Origin: Rhodobacterales bacterium UBA7416
GTDB taxonomy: Bacteria; Pseudomonadota; Alphaproteobacteria; Rhodobacterales; Rhodobacteraceae
Direction of reading: 5' to 3'
Length of the DNA: 6,560 nt
NCBI GenBank assembly: GCA_002469545.1
Contig: DKMK01000092.1
Span: forward strand, 1 to 6,560
In this document: positions 1 to 6,393 of the stretch, in pieces
How the letters are laid out: each line of letters begins with the position of its first letter
Position numbering within the stretch: the stretch's first letter is position 1
Translations under genes and position numbers: made by a program
The notes under the pieces: generated by a model
What the model saw: the letters and a program-made list of their open reading frames with translations, nothing else
What the model was told of the DNA's origin: nothing
Database searches by the model: none

Positions 1-314
1 TTTGAGGGCCCGTCCGTTTCGACTAGCTCCAAATTTTTCGCACGTTCCATTGCGTCTGCGTCTTCTTCGCTCTGAGCTACAACTGTTGCCGGTTTTGTGG
101 GTGCCACAACGACAGGCTCAACAACAGCTTGTTCGACAACAACAGGTTGTACTTGGGTTGTTGTTTGCACGGGTTGAACCGGTTGCGTTTGAACTGCAGG
201 CGCCGTTTGTTGAGTCGCAACAACAACATCCTGGCCACCTTGTGGCCAAAGTTTATACACAGCAACGCAAATTGCTACGTACCCTAAAACCATAGCTAGC
301 AAACGAATTGGCAT
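1..314 (-). CDS. Membrane-anchored Val/Gln/Pro-rich protein, C-terminus beyond window
   Basis: This reading frame is open from an ATG at 314-312 to the window edge, giving 104 codons with no stop. A clear Shine-Dalgarno (AGAGGG, complement of 320-325) lies five bases before the ATG, which decides the start. The first 20 or so residues (MPIRLLAMVLGYVAICVAVY) form one hydrophobic segment with an arginine near the N-terminus, so it is probably a signal anchor or uncleaved signal peptide. Residues about 29-75 are low-complexity and rich in Val, Gln, Pro and Thr, with imperfect QPV/VVV repeats, like a flexible linker crossing the periplasm. An acidic stretch (SEEDADAMERAKNLELVE) follows. The part seen is therefore probably an anchor plus linker, with any functional domain outside the window. 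I do not recognise the family. The plus-strand frame over the same bases has an unnatural Arg/Gln/Leu-rich composition and looks like a shadow. Confidence 0.72.
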   Translation of the reverse strand, partial: MPIRLLAMVLGYVAICVAVYKLWPQGGQDVVVATQQTAPAVQTQPVQPVQTTTQVQPVVVEQAVVEPVVVAPTKPATVVAQSEEDADAMERAKNLELVETDGPS

Positions 315-432
315 CTTAACCCTCTAACTTTTTTCCCAGTTCACAGCAAAAGCACCCGATGTTCAATAATAATCCGCAAATAAGTGCTTAATACTTCAAT
401 CTTTTCTTAATTCAGGACGGGATTGCAACATT

Positions 433-921
433 TTATCCACTCTTTATCAGACCTTCAATGCCCAGAAATGCATTTCCCTCCAACTCTAAGTATAATAATC
501 GATCTGGATTGGTTGGCGGAGGATACGTTAGGAAACTGGCCTTTTTAAAGCCAAAGCGAGCATAATAAGGCGCATCCCCCACTAAAACCACGCGCTTCCA
601 ATCGTTTGCACGCGCAATATCCAACGATCGATGTATCAATAGGCCGCCTAAACCTTCGCCTTGTCGCGTTGGGTGAACGGCAATTGGTCCCAACAACAAC
701 GCTTTTTCACTATTTTCACCGATTCTAATCGGCCAGTAACGGATTGCTCCACCTAGAACACCGTCAGAATCGCGTGCAACCAAGCACAATTCAGCGACAC
801 AGGGCACACCACTGCGCAATCGGTAAGAGCTGAGCGCTTCCCTACCAGGTGCGAAAGAAAGGTCATACAGGCTTTCGACTTCCCACCAATCCTCTATTTG
901 TTCTTGCTCAATCTGATACAT
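433..921 (-). CDS. GNAT-family N-acetyltransferase (YhbS-like)
   Basis: Predicted cytosolic acetyl-CoA-dependent N-acetyltransferase of 162 residues, a normal single-domain GNAT length. The acetyl-CoA-binding motif A is clear at residues 76-96: a beta strand (LLLGPIAV), then HPTRQGEGLGG, which fits the Q/R-x-x-G-x-G/A pyrophosphate loop. It is followed by the strand VVLVGDAPYYARFGF (111-125), the motif B region that typifies the YhbS/COG3153 subgroup, and a YPPPTNPDR segment (133-141) that I associate with alphaproteobacterial versions. The substrate is unknown; family members acetylate proteins, amino acids or small amines. The gene lies 118 bases upstream of the membrane-protein gene on the same strand and is divergent from the flavin reductase operon. 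The ATG at 921 has only a weak ribosome binding site, so the exact start is somewhat uncertain. I see no clear terminator hairpin after its TAA. Confidence 0.85.
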   Translation of the reverse strand: MYQIEQEQIEDWWEVESLYDLSFAPGREALSSYRLRSGVPCVAELCLVARDSDGVLGGAIRYWPIRIGENSEKALLLGPIAVHPTRQGEGLGGLLIHRSLDIARANDWKRVVLVGDAPYYARFGFKKASFLTYPPPTNPDRLLYLELEGNAFLGIEGLIKSG

Positions 922-1005
922 GCTTATCGTTTTGCACTTCTACCTCTGGTCTTGGCGATAGCATGCCGTTAAGTATTGAGCAAATTCAACCATGGAAATG
1001 CGGAA

Positions 1006-1608
1006 ATGTTTTATACAACGCAAGAAAACGATCACGGTTTGCGCTACAATCCGTTCAAAGCAATCGTATCACCACGTCCAATTGCATGGATTTCATCCAA
1101 AGATAAGGAAGGGAACGCTAACCTTGCCCCCTATTCGTTTTTTAACGGTATGTCCGATGCTCCACCCATAATTGGATTTGGATCAGGACCAGATAAAATG
1201 GGTTTGGAAGAACCAAAAGACAGCCTTTCAAATATAGAGGCAACGGGTGTTTTTTGTGTCAATATCGTATCAGATAACCTAAAAAACCAAATGAATTTAT
1301 CATCCAAACATTTCCCGCATGGCGTTGATGAGTTTGAGCAAGCTGGACTTTGCAAAGAACAGGCTCGGACCATTGATGTCCCTTATGTTGCGGACAGCCC
1401 AGTGACATTGGAATGCAAATTGCATGACATAATAACACTGCCTGGTACCAGTAAATGGGTCATCGGTTTGGTCACAGCGATTCATATTAATGATGCGTTT
1501 ATTGTTGAAGGTAAATTGGACGTCACAAAATACAAACCGGTCGCACGATTGGGTTACAAAGACTATGCTACAATTTCTGAAGTTTACGAATTAGAGCGCC
1601 CAAAATGA
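1006..1608 (+). CDS. Flavin reductase-like FMN-binding protein
   Basis: A 200-residue protein of the flavin reductase-like split-barrel family (PF01613, COG1853). Such proteins bind FMN and usually pass electrons from NAD(P)H to flavin, often for a partner monooxygenase. Visible hallmarks are SPRPIAWIS (22-30) and NLAPYSFFN (39-47) near the flavin site, KDSLSNIEATGVFCVNIVS (71-89), and the C-terminal ARLGYKDYA (180-188). I start it at the ATG at 1006 (MFYTTQENDHG), the usual N-terminus of related proteins as I recall them, with a GGAAA about nine bases upstream. A TTG at 976 would add ten residues and is less likely. It is the first gene of the operon, and its stop overlaps the next start in an ATGA. 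No partner oxygenase is present, so the electron acceptor is unknown and reductase activity itself is inferred from the family. Confidence 0.88.
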   Translation: MFYTTQENDHGLRYNPFKAIVSPRPIAWISSKDKEGNANLAPYSFFNGMSDAPPIIGFGSGPDKMGLEEPKDSLSNIEATGVFCVNIVSDNLKNQMNLSSKHFPHGVDEFEQAGLCKEQARTIDVPYVADSPVTLECKLHDIITLPGTSKWVIGLVTAIHINDAFIVEGKLDVTKYKPVARLGYKDYATISEVYELERPK

Positions 1609-2081
1609 GTTCTGATCCTTTTAAAATTCATGAAGTTCCAGGGGGGCGTTCTGGTCGCATAGCCATTTGTCGGCAACCTGAAAGCGACGCGGATTTTGAA
1701 TTAGTGGTGGATTGGCAAGCGGACATCATCGTGACAATGACGATCGTCGACGAGTTTCCGAATAACAGTTTTTCATCGGATATTGCACGCTGCGCGCCAT
1801 TATGGATGCAGGTACCCGTCGCTGACTTTGGGGTGCCTGACTATGATTTCAGCGTTATTTTAGATCGACTTGGAGACATACTGACCAAGGATGGGTGTGT
1901 TTTAATACACTGTAAGGGCGGCCAAGGGCGTTCAGGAATGTTGGCGATGCGTCTTCTGGTGGATCAGGGCGAACAACCTCGCTCAGCATTGCAGCGTATT
2001 CGCCAAGTCAGAACGAACGCTGTTGAAACAGTTGAGCAAGAACAGTGGGCTAGTCAAAAGTTAATCTCTGGCAGCGATTGA
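1605..2081 (+). CDS. Small cysteine phosphatase, dual-specificity/PTP-like
   Basis: A 158-residue single-domain phosphatase. The signature loop IHCKGGQGRSG (101-111) contains the C(X)5R active site, with nucleophile Cys103, phosphate-binding Arg109 and the following Ser110. Upstream, VADFGVPD (72-79) provides acidic residues (Asp74, Asp79) that could serve as the general acid, and the tail RQVRTNAVETVEQEQW (133-148) resembles the helix after the P-loop in dual-specificity phosphatases. It belongs broadly to the cysteine-based protein tyrosine/dual-specificity phosphatase fold; the substrate could be a phosphoprotein or a small phosphorylated metabolite. There is no signal peptide, so it is probably cytosolic. 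Its ATG overlaps the flavin reductase stop by four bases with only a weak Shine-Dalgarno of its own, pointing to translational coupling. Its stop lies 19 bases before mtnP. All residues needed for catalysis appear intact. Confidence 0.82.
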   Translation: MSSDPFKIHEVPGGRSGRIAICRQPESDADFELVVDWQADIIVTMTIVDEFPNNSFSSDIARCAPLWMQVPVADFGVPDYDFSVILDRLGDILTKDGCVLIHCKGGQGRSGMLAMRLLVDQGEQPRSALQRIRQVRTNAVETVEQEQWASQKLISGSD

Positions 2082-2085
2082 AATA

Positions 2086-2093
2086 GGGAAGAG
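2086..2093 (+). promoter_or_regulatory. Ribosome binding site of mtnP
   Basis: GGGAAGAG ends seven bases before the mtnP ATG. It is the only strong Shine-Dalgarno at an internal junction of this operon; the other three junctions are ATGA overlaps. It fixes the mtnP start and suggests that mtnP is translated independently of the upstream phosphatase. Confidence 0.7.
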
Positions 2094-2100
2094 TAACGAA

Positions 2101-2976
2101 ATGGAAACAGTAATTGGCATAATTGGTGGCAGTGGCGTTTACGACATCGACGGTCTGGAAAATTCGCAATGGGTGAACATCGACAGCCCATTTGGTGCGC
2201 CATCCGATGATGTTTTAGTTGGGCATTTGAATGGTGTTAAAATGGTATTTTTGCCGCGCCATGGTCGCGGTCATATTCAGACGCCTTCGACAGTTAATTA
2301 TCGCGCCAACATCGACATCTTAAAACGCGCCGGTGTTACCGATGTGATTTCAGTGTCTGCTTGTGGATCATTTCGTGAACAAATGGCGCCCGGCGATTTT
2401 GTAATTATTGACCAGTTTATTGACCGCACATTCGCGCGTGAAAAATCCTTTTTTGGGCCCGGATGCGTTGCACATGTTTCAGTGGCGCACCCAACCTGCC
2501 CCCGTCTAAGTGATGCGTGTTTTACGGCGGCAAGGGATCAAGGTGTGACGGTCCATATGGGTGGCACCTATTTAGCAATGGAAGGTCCCCAATTTTCAAC
2601 TTTGGCCGAAAGCAAGATGTATCGGAATGTCTGGGGATGTGACGTAATCGGAATGACTAATATGCCAGAGGCAAAACTGGCGCGCGAAGCCGAACTTTGT
2701 TACGCTTCGGTAGCCATGATTACCGATTTTGACAGCTGGCATCCAGAACATGGTGAAGTAGATGTGACGAAAATTATCCAAACTTTGATGGGTAATGCAG
2801 AAAACGCAAAAGGATTGGTTGCGCGCTTACCAGCGCTGTTGGGCGCAAAGCGCGATGCTTGTCCGCACGGTTGTGATAAAGCGTTGGAATTTGCAATTTT
2901 AACACAACCTGATGCGCGTGATCCCAAAATGGTTGCAAAATTGGATGCTGTCGCTGGGCGTGTACTAGGTCGATGA
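2101..2976 (+). CDS. mtnP: S-methyl-5'-thioadenosine phosphorylase
   Basis: Catalyses phosphorolysis of methylthioadenosine to adenine and S-methyl-5-thioribose-1-phosphate, the first step of methionine and adenine salvage from this by-product of polyamine or acyl-homoserine-lactone synthesis. At 291 residues it has the usual MTAP/PNP family-2 length. Visible motifs are the N-terminal phosphate-binding GGSG (9-12), LPRHGRGH (51-58), VSACGS (85-90), GGTYLAMEGPQFST (154-167), and GMTNMPEAKLA (184-194) with the substrate-contacting Met185. The DFD at 209-211 corresponds to the adenine-recognising aspartates that separate MTAP from purine nucleoside phosphorylases acting on 6-oxopurines, which supports the MTA assignment. 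It is cytosolic. A good ribosome binding site precedes it, and its stop overlaps the next gene by four bases. The adenine it releases is the substrate of Apt, encoded one gene downstream. Confidence 0.95.
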   Translation: METVIGIIGGSGVYDIDGLENSQWVNIDSPFGAPSDDVLVGHLNGVKMVFLPRHGRGHIQTPSTVNYRANIDILKRAGVTDVISVSACGSFREQMAPGDFVIIDQFIDRTFAREKSFFGPGCVAHVSVAHPTCPRLSDACFTAARDQGVTVHMGGTYLAMEGPQFSTLAESKMYRNVWGCDVIGMTNMPEAKLAREAELCYASVAMITDFDSWHPEHGEVDVTKIIQTLMGNAENAKGLVARLPALLGAKRDACPHGCDKALEFAILTQPDARDPKMVAKLDAVAGRVLGR

Positions 2977-4082
2977 CACGCTTAAACACCATTTTACTAG
3001 GCATATTGATGAGTGCAGTTTTAGTTGCTTGTGCACCTCGTGGAGTCGTAAGTATTTTACCACTTCAATCCGATCAAAAATTCGTTTCACCAATTTTTGT
3101 CGCAACCACCCGTGCTCCTTCGCAAAGTCCATTTGATTACACCAGTGAGCGCAGCGCGGCCGTCAGTTTAGCACAGTACGATATTTCTGTCCCCGCATCC
3201 CATAAGCAAGGTAAAATTGAATGGCCCAAAGGGGCGCCAAGTATCTCTAGCGATATGGTTGTAATGAATGTGAGTGCAATCAACGATCGTCAAGATTTCA
3301 TCCATAAAGCAAACAAATATAAACGCCATGGTGAAGAGGCCGTTGTTTTCATTCATGGATATAATAATACCTTCGCCGAAGGTCTGTATCGATTTGCGCA
3401 GGTTGCCAACGACGTGGATGTCAGAGGTCCGAAATATCACTATTCTTGGCCATCCGCTGGGAACGCGCGTGGTTACATTTATGACCGAGACAGCGTCTTG
3501 TTTGCTCGTGATGGATTAGAGCAATTGTTGAACGATGTTGCAAAAACAAATACAGACGGAATTTTTGTTGTCGCGCATTCAATTGGTGCAGCATTGTTAA
3601 TTGAAACGTTACGCCAAATGTCGATCGCTGGTGACGGCAATTTACGCGGAAAATTAAGAGGAATCATTATGATTTCACCCGATATTGATGTAGATGTTTT
3701 CACCGAAAGCTTGAAAAGAATTCAACCACAACCTGATCCGTTATTGATTTTTGTTTCCAAAAAAGATCTAGCGCTTAAGCTTTCATCATTTCTGACCCAC
3801 AGTAAAAACCGCTTAGGCTTGATTGAAAAGCTAAACGACTTGAAGGGCGCCAAAGTTGAAATCATTGACGTATCTGCATTCGACGATGGAGAGGGTTTTT
3901 TGAACCACTCTGTCGCAATTACATCGCCCACTGTTTTGAACCTGCTAAAGAACCGTAAAATCATGGAGGCAATTTTGGATCCCAATTCTGCCTCGAAAAA
4001 AGGGACAAACATAATAAGCCGTGTAGTTCAAACTGTGAACGACGTGACCCAAATCATCTTAAATCCAAGAGCAACTCAATGA
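2973..4082 (+). CDS. Lipoprotein alpha/beta hydrolase (DUF900 / COG4782 type)
   Basis: A 369-residue predicted lipoprotein hydrolase. The N-terminus has a basic start, a hydrophobic core (ILLGILMSAVLV) and the lipobox LVAC with Cys20, so it is probably lipidated and held at the membrane facing the periplasm. The alpha/beta hydrolase fold is shown by the strand AVVFIHGYNNTF (123-134), the nucleophile elbow VVAHSIGA (199-206) with Ser203, a strand plus acid in IFVSKKDLAL (259-268, candidate Asp265), and a late histidine in FLNHSV (309-314, His312). This layout matches the DUF900 family (PF05990), where the elbow is commonly AHSMG rather than GXSXG. FVATTRAP (42-49) is also typical of that family. 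The substrate is unknown; an ester or amide is likely. It sits between mtnP and apt with ATGA overlaps at both ends. A functional link to adenine salvage cannot be inferred. Confidence 0.85.
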   Translation: MTRLNTILLGILMSAVLVACAPRGVVSILPLQSDQKFVSPIFVATTRAPSQSPFDYTSERSAAVSLAQYDISVPASHKQGKIEWPKGAPSISSDMVVMNVSAINDRQDFIHKANKYKRHGEEAVVFIHGYNNTFAEGLYRFAQVANDVDVRGPKYHYSWPSAGNARGYIYDRDSVLFARDGLEQLLNDVAKTNTDGIFVVAHSIGAALLIETLRQMSIAGDGNLRGKLRGIIMISPDIDVDVFTESLKRIQPQPDPLLIFVSKKDLALKLSSFLTHSKNRLGLIEKLNDLKGAKVEIIDVSAFDDGEGFLNHSVAITSPTVLNLLKNRKIMEAILDPNSASKKGTNIISRVVQTVNDVTQIILNPRATQ

Positions 4083-4612
4083 CCAAAGACCTGCGCGAAT
4101 TCATTCGCACCATCCCCGACTTTCCACACAAAGGCATTTTATTTCGTGATATTACGACCTTATTTAACGACGCCGATGGGCTGCACGAGTGCGTTGATCA
4201 AATGGCAGAGGCATTGTCAGACTATGAATTTGATCAAATAGCGGGGCTTGAGGCCCGTGGCTTTATGCTGGGTGCTGCGCTGGCATATAAAATGGGTCTT
4301 GGTTTCACGATGATCAGAAAAGCCGGGAAACTGCCAGGCGCCACGATTTCACAAGAGTACGAACTGGAATACGGTAAAGCCATTGTTGAAATTCATGATG
4401 ATGCGATTCAAGCCGGCCAGAAAGTTTTGCTATTTGATGACTTGATCGCCACAGGAGGTACTGCAGAAGCAGGGATCAAACTGATAGAGCGGTTGGGCGC
4501 ACAAGTGACGTTAGCCGCGTTTATCATCGATTTACCGGCATTGGGTGGCCGCCAAAAAATCGAAAATCTGGGCGTATCAACACATGTTTTGTGTGAATTC
4601 GACGGCTTATAA
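4079..4612 (+). CDS. apt: Adenine phosphoribosyltransferase
   Basis: Converts adenine and PRPP to AMP and pyrophosphate in the cytosol, the standard adenine-salvage step. The 177-residue length is typical of bacterial Apt. Hallmarks are the N-terminal IPDFPHKGILFRDIT (12-26), GLEARGF (56-62), RKAGKLPG (80-87), and the PRPP-binding loop LLFDDLIATGGTAEA (117-131) with its acidic pair and glycine-threonine turn. The start overlaps the lipoprotein stop by four bases, with a modest AAGAG about nine bases upstream. It ends in tandem TAA codons and is the last gene of the operon, about 80 bases before a strong hairpin. With mtnP it recycles the adenine of methylthioadenosine into the nucleotide pool. 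Confidence 0.96.
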   Translation: MTKDLREFIRTIPDFPHKGILFRDITTLFNDADGLHECVDQMAEALSDYEFDQIAGLEARGFMLGAALAYKMGLGFTMIRKAGKLPGATISQEYELEYGKAIVEIHDDAIQAGQKVLLFDDLIATGGTAEAGIKLIERLGAQVTLAAFIIDLPALGGRQKIENLGVSTHVLCEFDGL

Positions 4613-4693
4613 TAAACTGTGCGTTTTTTTAATACTTTCGAAAGAAATGCCCCCTAAAACAAGATCATTCCATATCGGATATTGACTGCTTGC

Positions 4694-4730
4694 AAACGCC
4701 CTGTCTCACCCTGACAGGGCGTTTAATTTT
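4694..4730. terminator. Intrinsic terminator between convergent genes
   Basis: A perfect 12-bp stem (AAACGCCCTGTC at 4694-4705, GACAGGGCGTTT at 4713-4724) with a seven-base loop, followed on the plus strand by AATTTT. It should end the apt operon. On the minus strand the tail after the stem is only TTTGC, so termination of the dehydrogenase transcript here is likely weaker. The right arm overlaps that gene's stop codon at 4723-4725. Confidence 0.8.
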
Positions 4731-6123
4731 GCGCTAACACCGCACCGGGGTTCATTATGCCTTTGGGATCTAGTGCCGTTTTTATTGCGCGCATGGCAGA
4801 TAACTTACCAGGATCTCCATAAGCTTCTAGATCGTGCCGTTTCAAGCGACCAATGCCATGCTCTGCGGATACAGAGCCGCCAAATTCATGTGTTTGATCA
4901 TGAATTACTTTCTGAACCTCTCCGCTAATATGCTTATAATCATTGCGGTCTTTTCCTTTTGGCGGGAATACATTGTAATGTAGGTTTCCGTCTCCAAGAT
5001 GGCCAAAACAATTAATGCGAATATCACCAAATCGCTCTAATAAAACTGGTGTTTCGGAAATAAAGGCAGGAATGCGCGAAATCGGTATCGAAATGTCATG
5101 GCTTGCAATTGAGCCAATCAAGCGGTTTGCCTCTGGTATAGTTTCGCGCACATTCCAAAACGCGTCGGCTTGTGCTTGGGACTGCGCTATTAAGGCGTCC
5201 AAAACCAATTCTTGTGAAATCGCTTCACTTAATGCATCCTCTAGTGCCATATCAAGGTCAACTGATACCCCACCTGAAACCTCTACTAAAATGGACCACT
5301 CTGGAATTTTCTGAAAAGGCTGACGCACTTGAGGCATGGTTTCAACTAGGAAATCACACCCTTGCCTGTGGATCAATTCAAATGCGATCACATTCCCGGC
5401 CAGCACCGCGCGTAAGTCAGCCAGCAGTTTTATAGCCGCTACTGGATTTGGGACGACAACCATAGCCGTTGTTGTATTCTTAGGTTTTGGGAACAATTTC
5501 AAACAGGCCGCTGTGATAATTCCAAGGCTCCCTTCGGAACCAATGAGTAGATGCCGTAAATCGTAACCCGTATTATCTTTTCGCAAGGTTTTCAGGCCAT
5601 TAAAAATGGTTCCGTCTGGTAATACAGCCTCAATACCAAGACACAAATCACGCGTGTTTCCGTAATGCAGAACTTGCACACCTCCAGCATTTGTTGCCAA
5701 GTTTCCACCAATTTGACATGATCCCTCGGATGCTAAAGATAGTGGGAAAAGCCGATCTACGTCGCAGGCAGCCGCTTGAACATTCGTTAAAATTATACCC
5801 GCTTCGACAACGATTGCGTTTTCAAGTGGGCGCACATCTCGCACTTGGTTCATGCGTTCCAAGGACAGGATAATCGTGTTCTTTTTAGCATCCGAGACCT
5901 GCCCGCCAACTAGTCCCGTCCCACCGCCATAGGGAATAATTGCAATGTCCCGCTCTGAACATAATTTGACGATCTCAGATACTTGGCGTGTGGAACGTGG
6001 GCGCAATAGTGGCATTGCGGATGCAAAAAACCTATCACGTGGTTCCTGTAAATAACTGGGCTCAGGAGTACCCGCAATATCTTTGCCAAATACGTCGACG
6101 AATTCGTTTAACAGTTTTTCCAT
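4723..6123 (-). CDS. FAD-linked D-2-hydroxy acid dehydrogenase (GlcD / D-2-hydroxyglutarate dehydrogenase type)
   Basis: A 466-residue flavoprotein that should oxidise a D-2-hydroxy acid (D-2-hydroxyglutarate, D-lactate or glycolate) to the 2-oxo acid and pass electrons to a carrier. The N-terminal half is a PCMH-type FAD-binding domain (PF01565): PYGGGTGLVGG (64-74), IGGNLATNAGG (138-148) and GSEGSLGI (195-202). The C-terminal half is an FAD-oxidase C domain (PF02913) with the metal/substrate motif GHLGDGNLHYN (374-384), SAEHGIG (419-425) and the terminal MNPGAV. There is no iron-sulfur domain and no glcE/glcF neighbour, so a stand-alone enzyme such as D-2-hydroxyglutarate or D-lactate dehydrogenase fits better than the glycolate oxidase subunit. 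I start at the ATG at 6123, preceded by AGGT; the TTG at 6126 almost touches that site. It is convergent with apt, and its stop lies in the shared terminator. Confidence 0.9.
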   Translation of the reverse strand: MEKLLNEFVDVFGKDIAGTPEPSYLQEPRDRFFASAMPLLRPRSTRQVSEIVKLCSERDIAIIPYGGGTGLVGGQVSDAKKNTIILSLERMNQVRDVRPLENAIVVEAGIILTNVQAAACDVDRLFPLSLASEGSCQIGGNLATNAGGVQVLHYGNTRDLCLGIEAVLPDGTIFNGLKTLRKDNTGYDLRHLLIGSEGSLGIITAACLKLFPKPKNTTTAMVVVPNPVAAIKLLADLRAVLAGNVIAFELIHRQGCDFLVETMPQVRQPFQKIPEWSILVEVSGGVSVDLDMALEDALSEAISQELVLDALIAQSQAQADAFWNVRETIPEANRLIGSIASHDISIPISRIPAFISETPVLLERFGDIRINCFGHLGDGNLHYNVFPPKGKDRNDYKHISGEVQKVIHDQTHEFGGSVSAEHGIGRLKRHDLEAYGDPGKLSAMRAIKTALDPKGIMNPGAVLAQN

Positions 6124-6140
6124 CAAACCTAGCTATCTTA

Positions 6141-6169
6141 ATTGTATGGAATTGCAACCAAAGTTCCAA
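6141..6169 (-). promoter_or_regulatory. Candidate sigma-70 promoter of the FAD dehydrogenase
   Basis: On the minus strand, TTGGAA (complement of 6164-6169) and TACAAT (complement of 6141-6146) are separated by exactly 17 bases. The -10 matches five of six consensus positions and the -35 four of six. Transcription would begin near 6134, leaving a leader of about ten bases that just contains the AGGT ribosome binding site (complement of 6127-6130) before the ATG at 6123. Confidence 0.55.
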
Positions 6170-6206
6170 GTTTGCGAAATACATACTTGTTTGATTTATG
6201 ATGGCA

Positions 6207-6233
6207 TTGGAGAAAGGATAAACCTTTCTCCAA
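6207..6233. repeat. Perfect 11-bp inverted repeat (hairpin)
   Basis: TTGGAGAAAGG (6207-6217) and CCTTTCTCCAA (6223-6233) are exact reverse complements around a five-base loop, ATAAA. Neither strand has a proper T-tract after the stem, so it is a poor intrinsic terminator. It lies about 40 bases upstream of the -35 box of the dehydrogenase promoter, where it could be a regulator site, a degraded terminator or an element relic. Confidence 0.6.
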
Positions 6234-6380
6234 CAGTGGTAATTTTGACCACAACGACGGTAAAGCCGCCCATAAAGCGCACCCCACCCAAGACGTGCGC
6301 TTCAGTTCCCAATTTGAATTGTAGCCCATAATGGACTTGTCCGTAGAAAGTTTCGAGCACTTGATAGCACACTGGCCATC

Positions 6381-6386
6381 AAGGAG
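6381..6386 (+). promoter_or_regulatory. Ribosome binding site of transposase orfA
   Basis: AAGGAG lies seven bases before the ATG at 6394 and matches the core Shine-Dalgarno sequence exactly. It fixes the start of the transposase reading frame. Confidence 0.75.
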
Positions 6387-6393
6387 ACATAAC

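Larger units (their letters stand above)
6124..6331. other. Intergenic region between FAD dehydrogenase and insertion sequence
   Basis: It holds the dehydrogenase promoter in its first 45 bases and an 11-bp hairpin at 6207-6233. The stretch 6234-6331 appears more GC-rich than the 80 bases next to the dehydrogenase and is open in several frames. None of these frames has a convincing start with a ribosome binding site, and I recognise no protein family in any of them. On the minus strand one frame is open from 6378 and stops at 6198-6196. It has a plausible protein composition and could be the tail of a gene broken by the insertion sequence. Confidence 0.5.

Noticed and set aside
110..215. Repetitive CAACAA/GTTGTT-rich stretch, considered as a DNA repeat array
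   Set aside because: The repeats are irregular and are explained by the Gln/Val/Thr-rich linker encoded on the minus strand.
2..295. Plus-strand open frame of 97 codons
   Set aside because: It is antisense to the membrane-protein gene, has a skewed Arg/Gln/Leu composition from reading GTT/CAA-rich codons backwards, and has no ribosome binding site.
315..432. Promoter or terminator in the gap between the GNAT and membrane-protein genes
   Set aside because: No -35/-10 pair with acceptable match and spacing and no stable stem with a T-tract could be found by eye.
4635..4644. 10-bp palindrome CTTTCGAAAG and a nearby run of seven T (4624-4630) after apt
   Set aside because: The palindrome has no loop and the T-run is not preceded by a stem, so this is not a second terminator; 10-bp palindromes are common by chance.
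6083..6331. Plus-strand open frame of 82 codons
   Set aside because: It begins inside the dehydrogenase gene on the opposite strand, covers its promoter and has no credible ribosome binding site.
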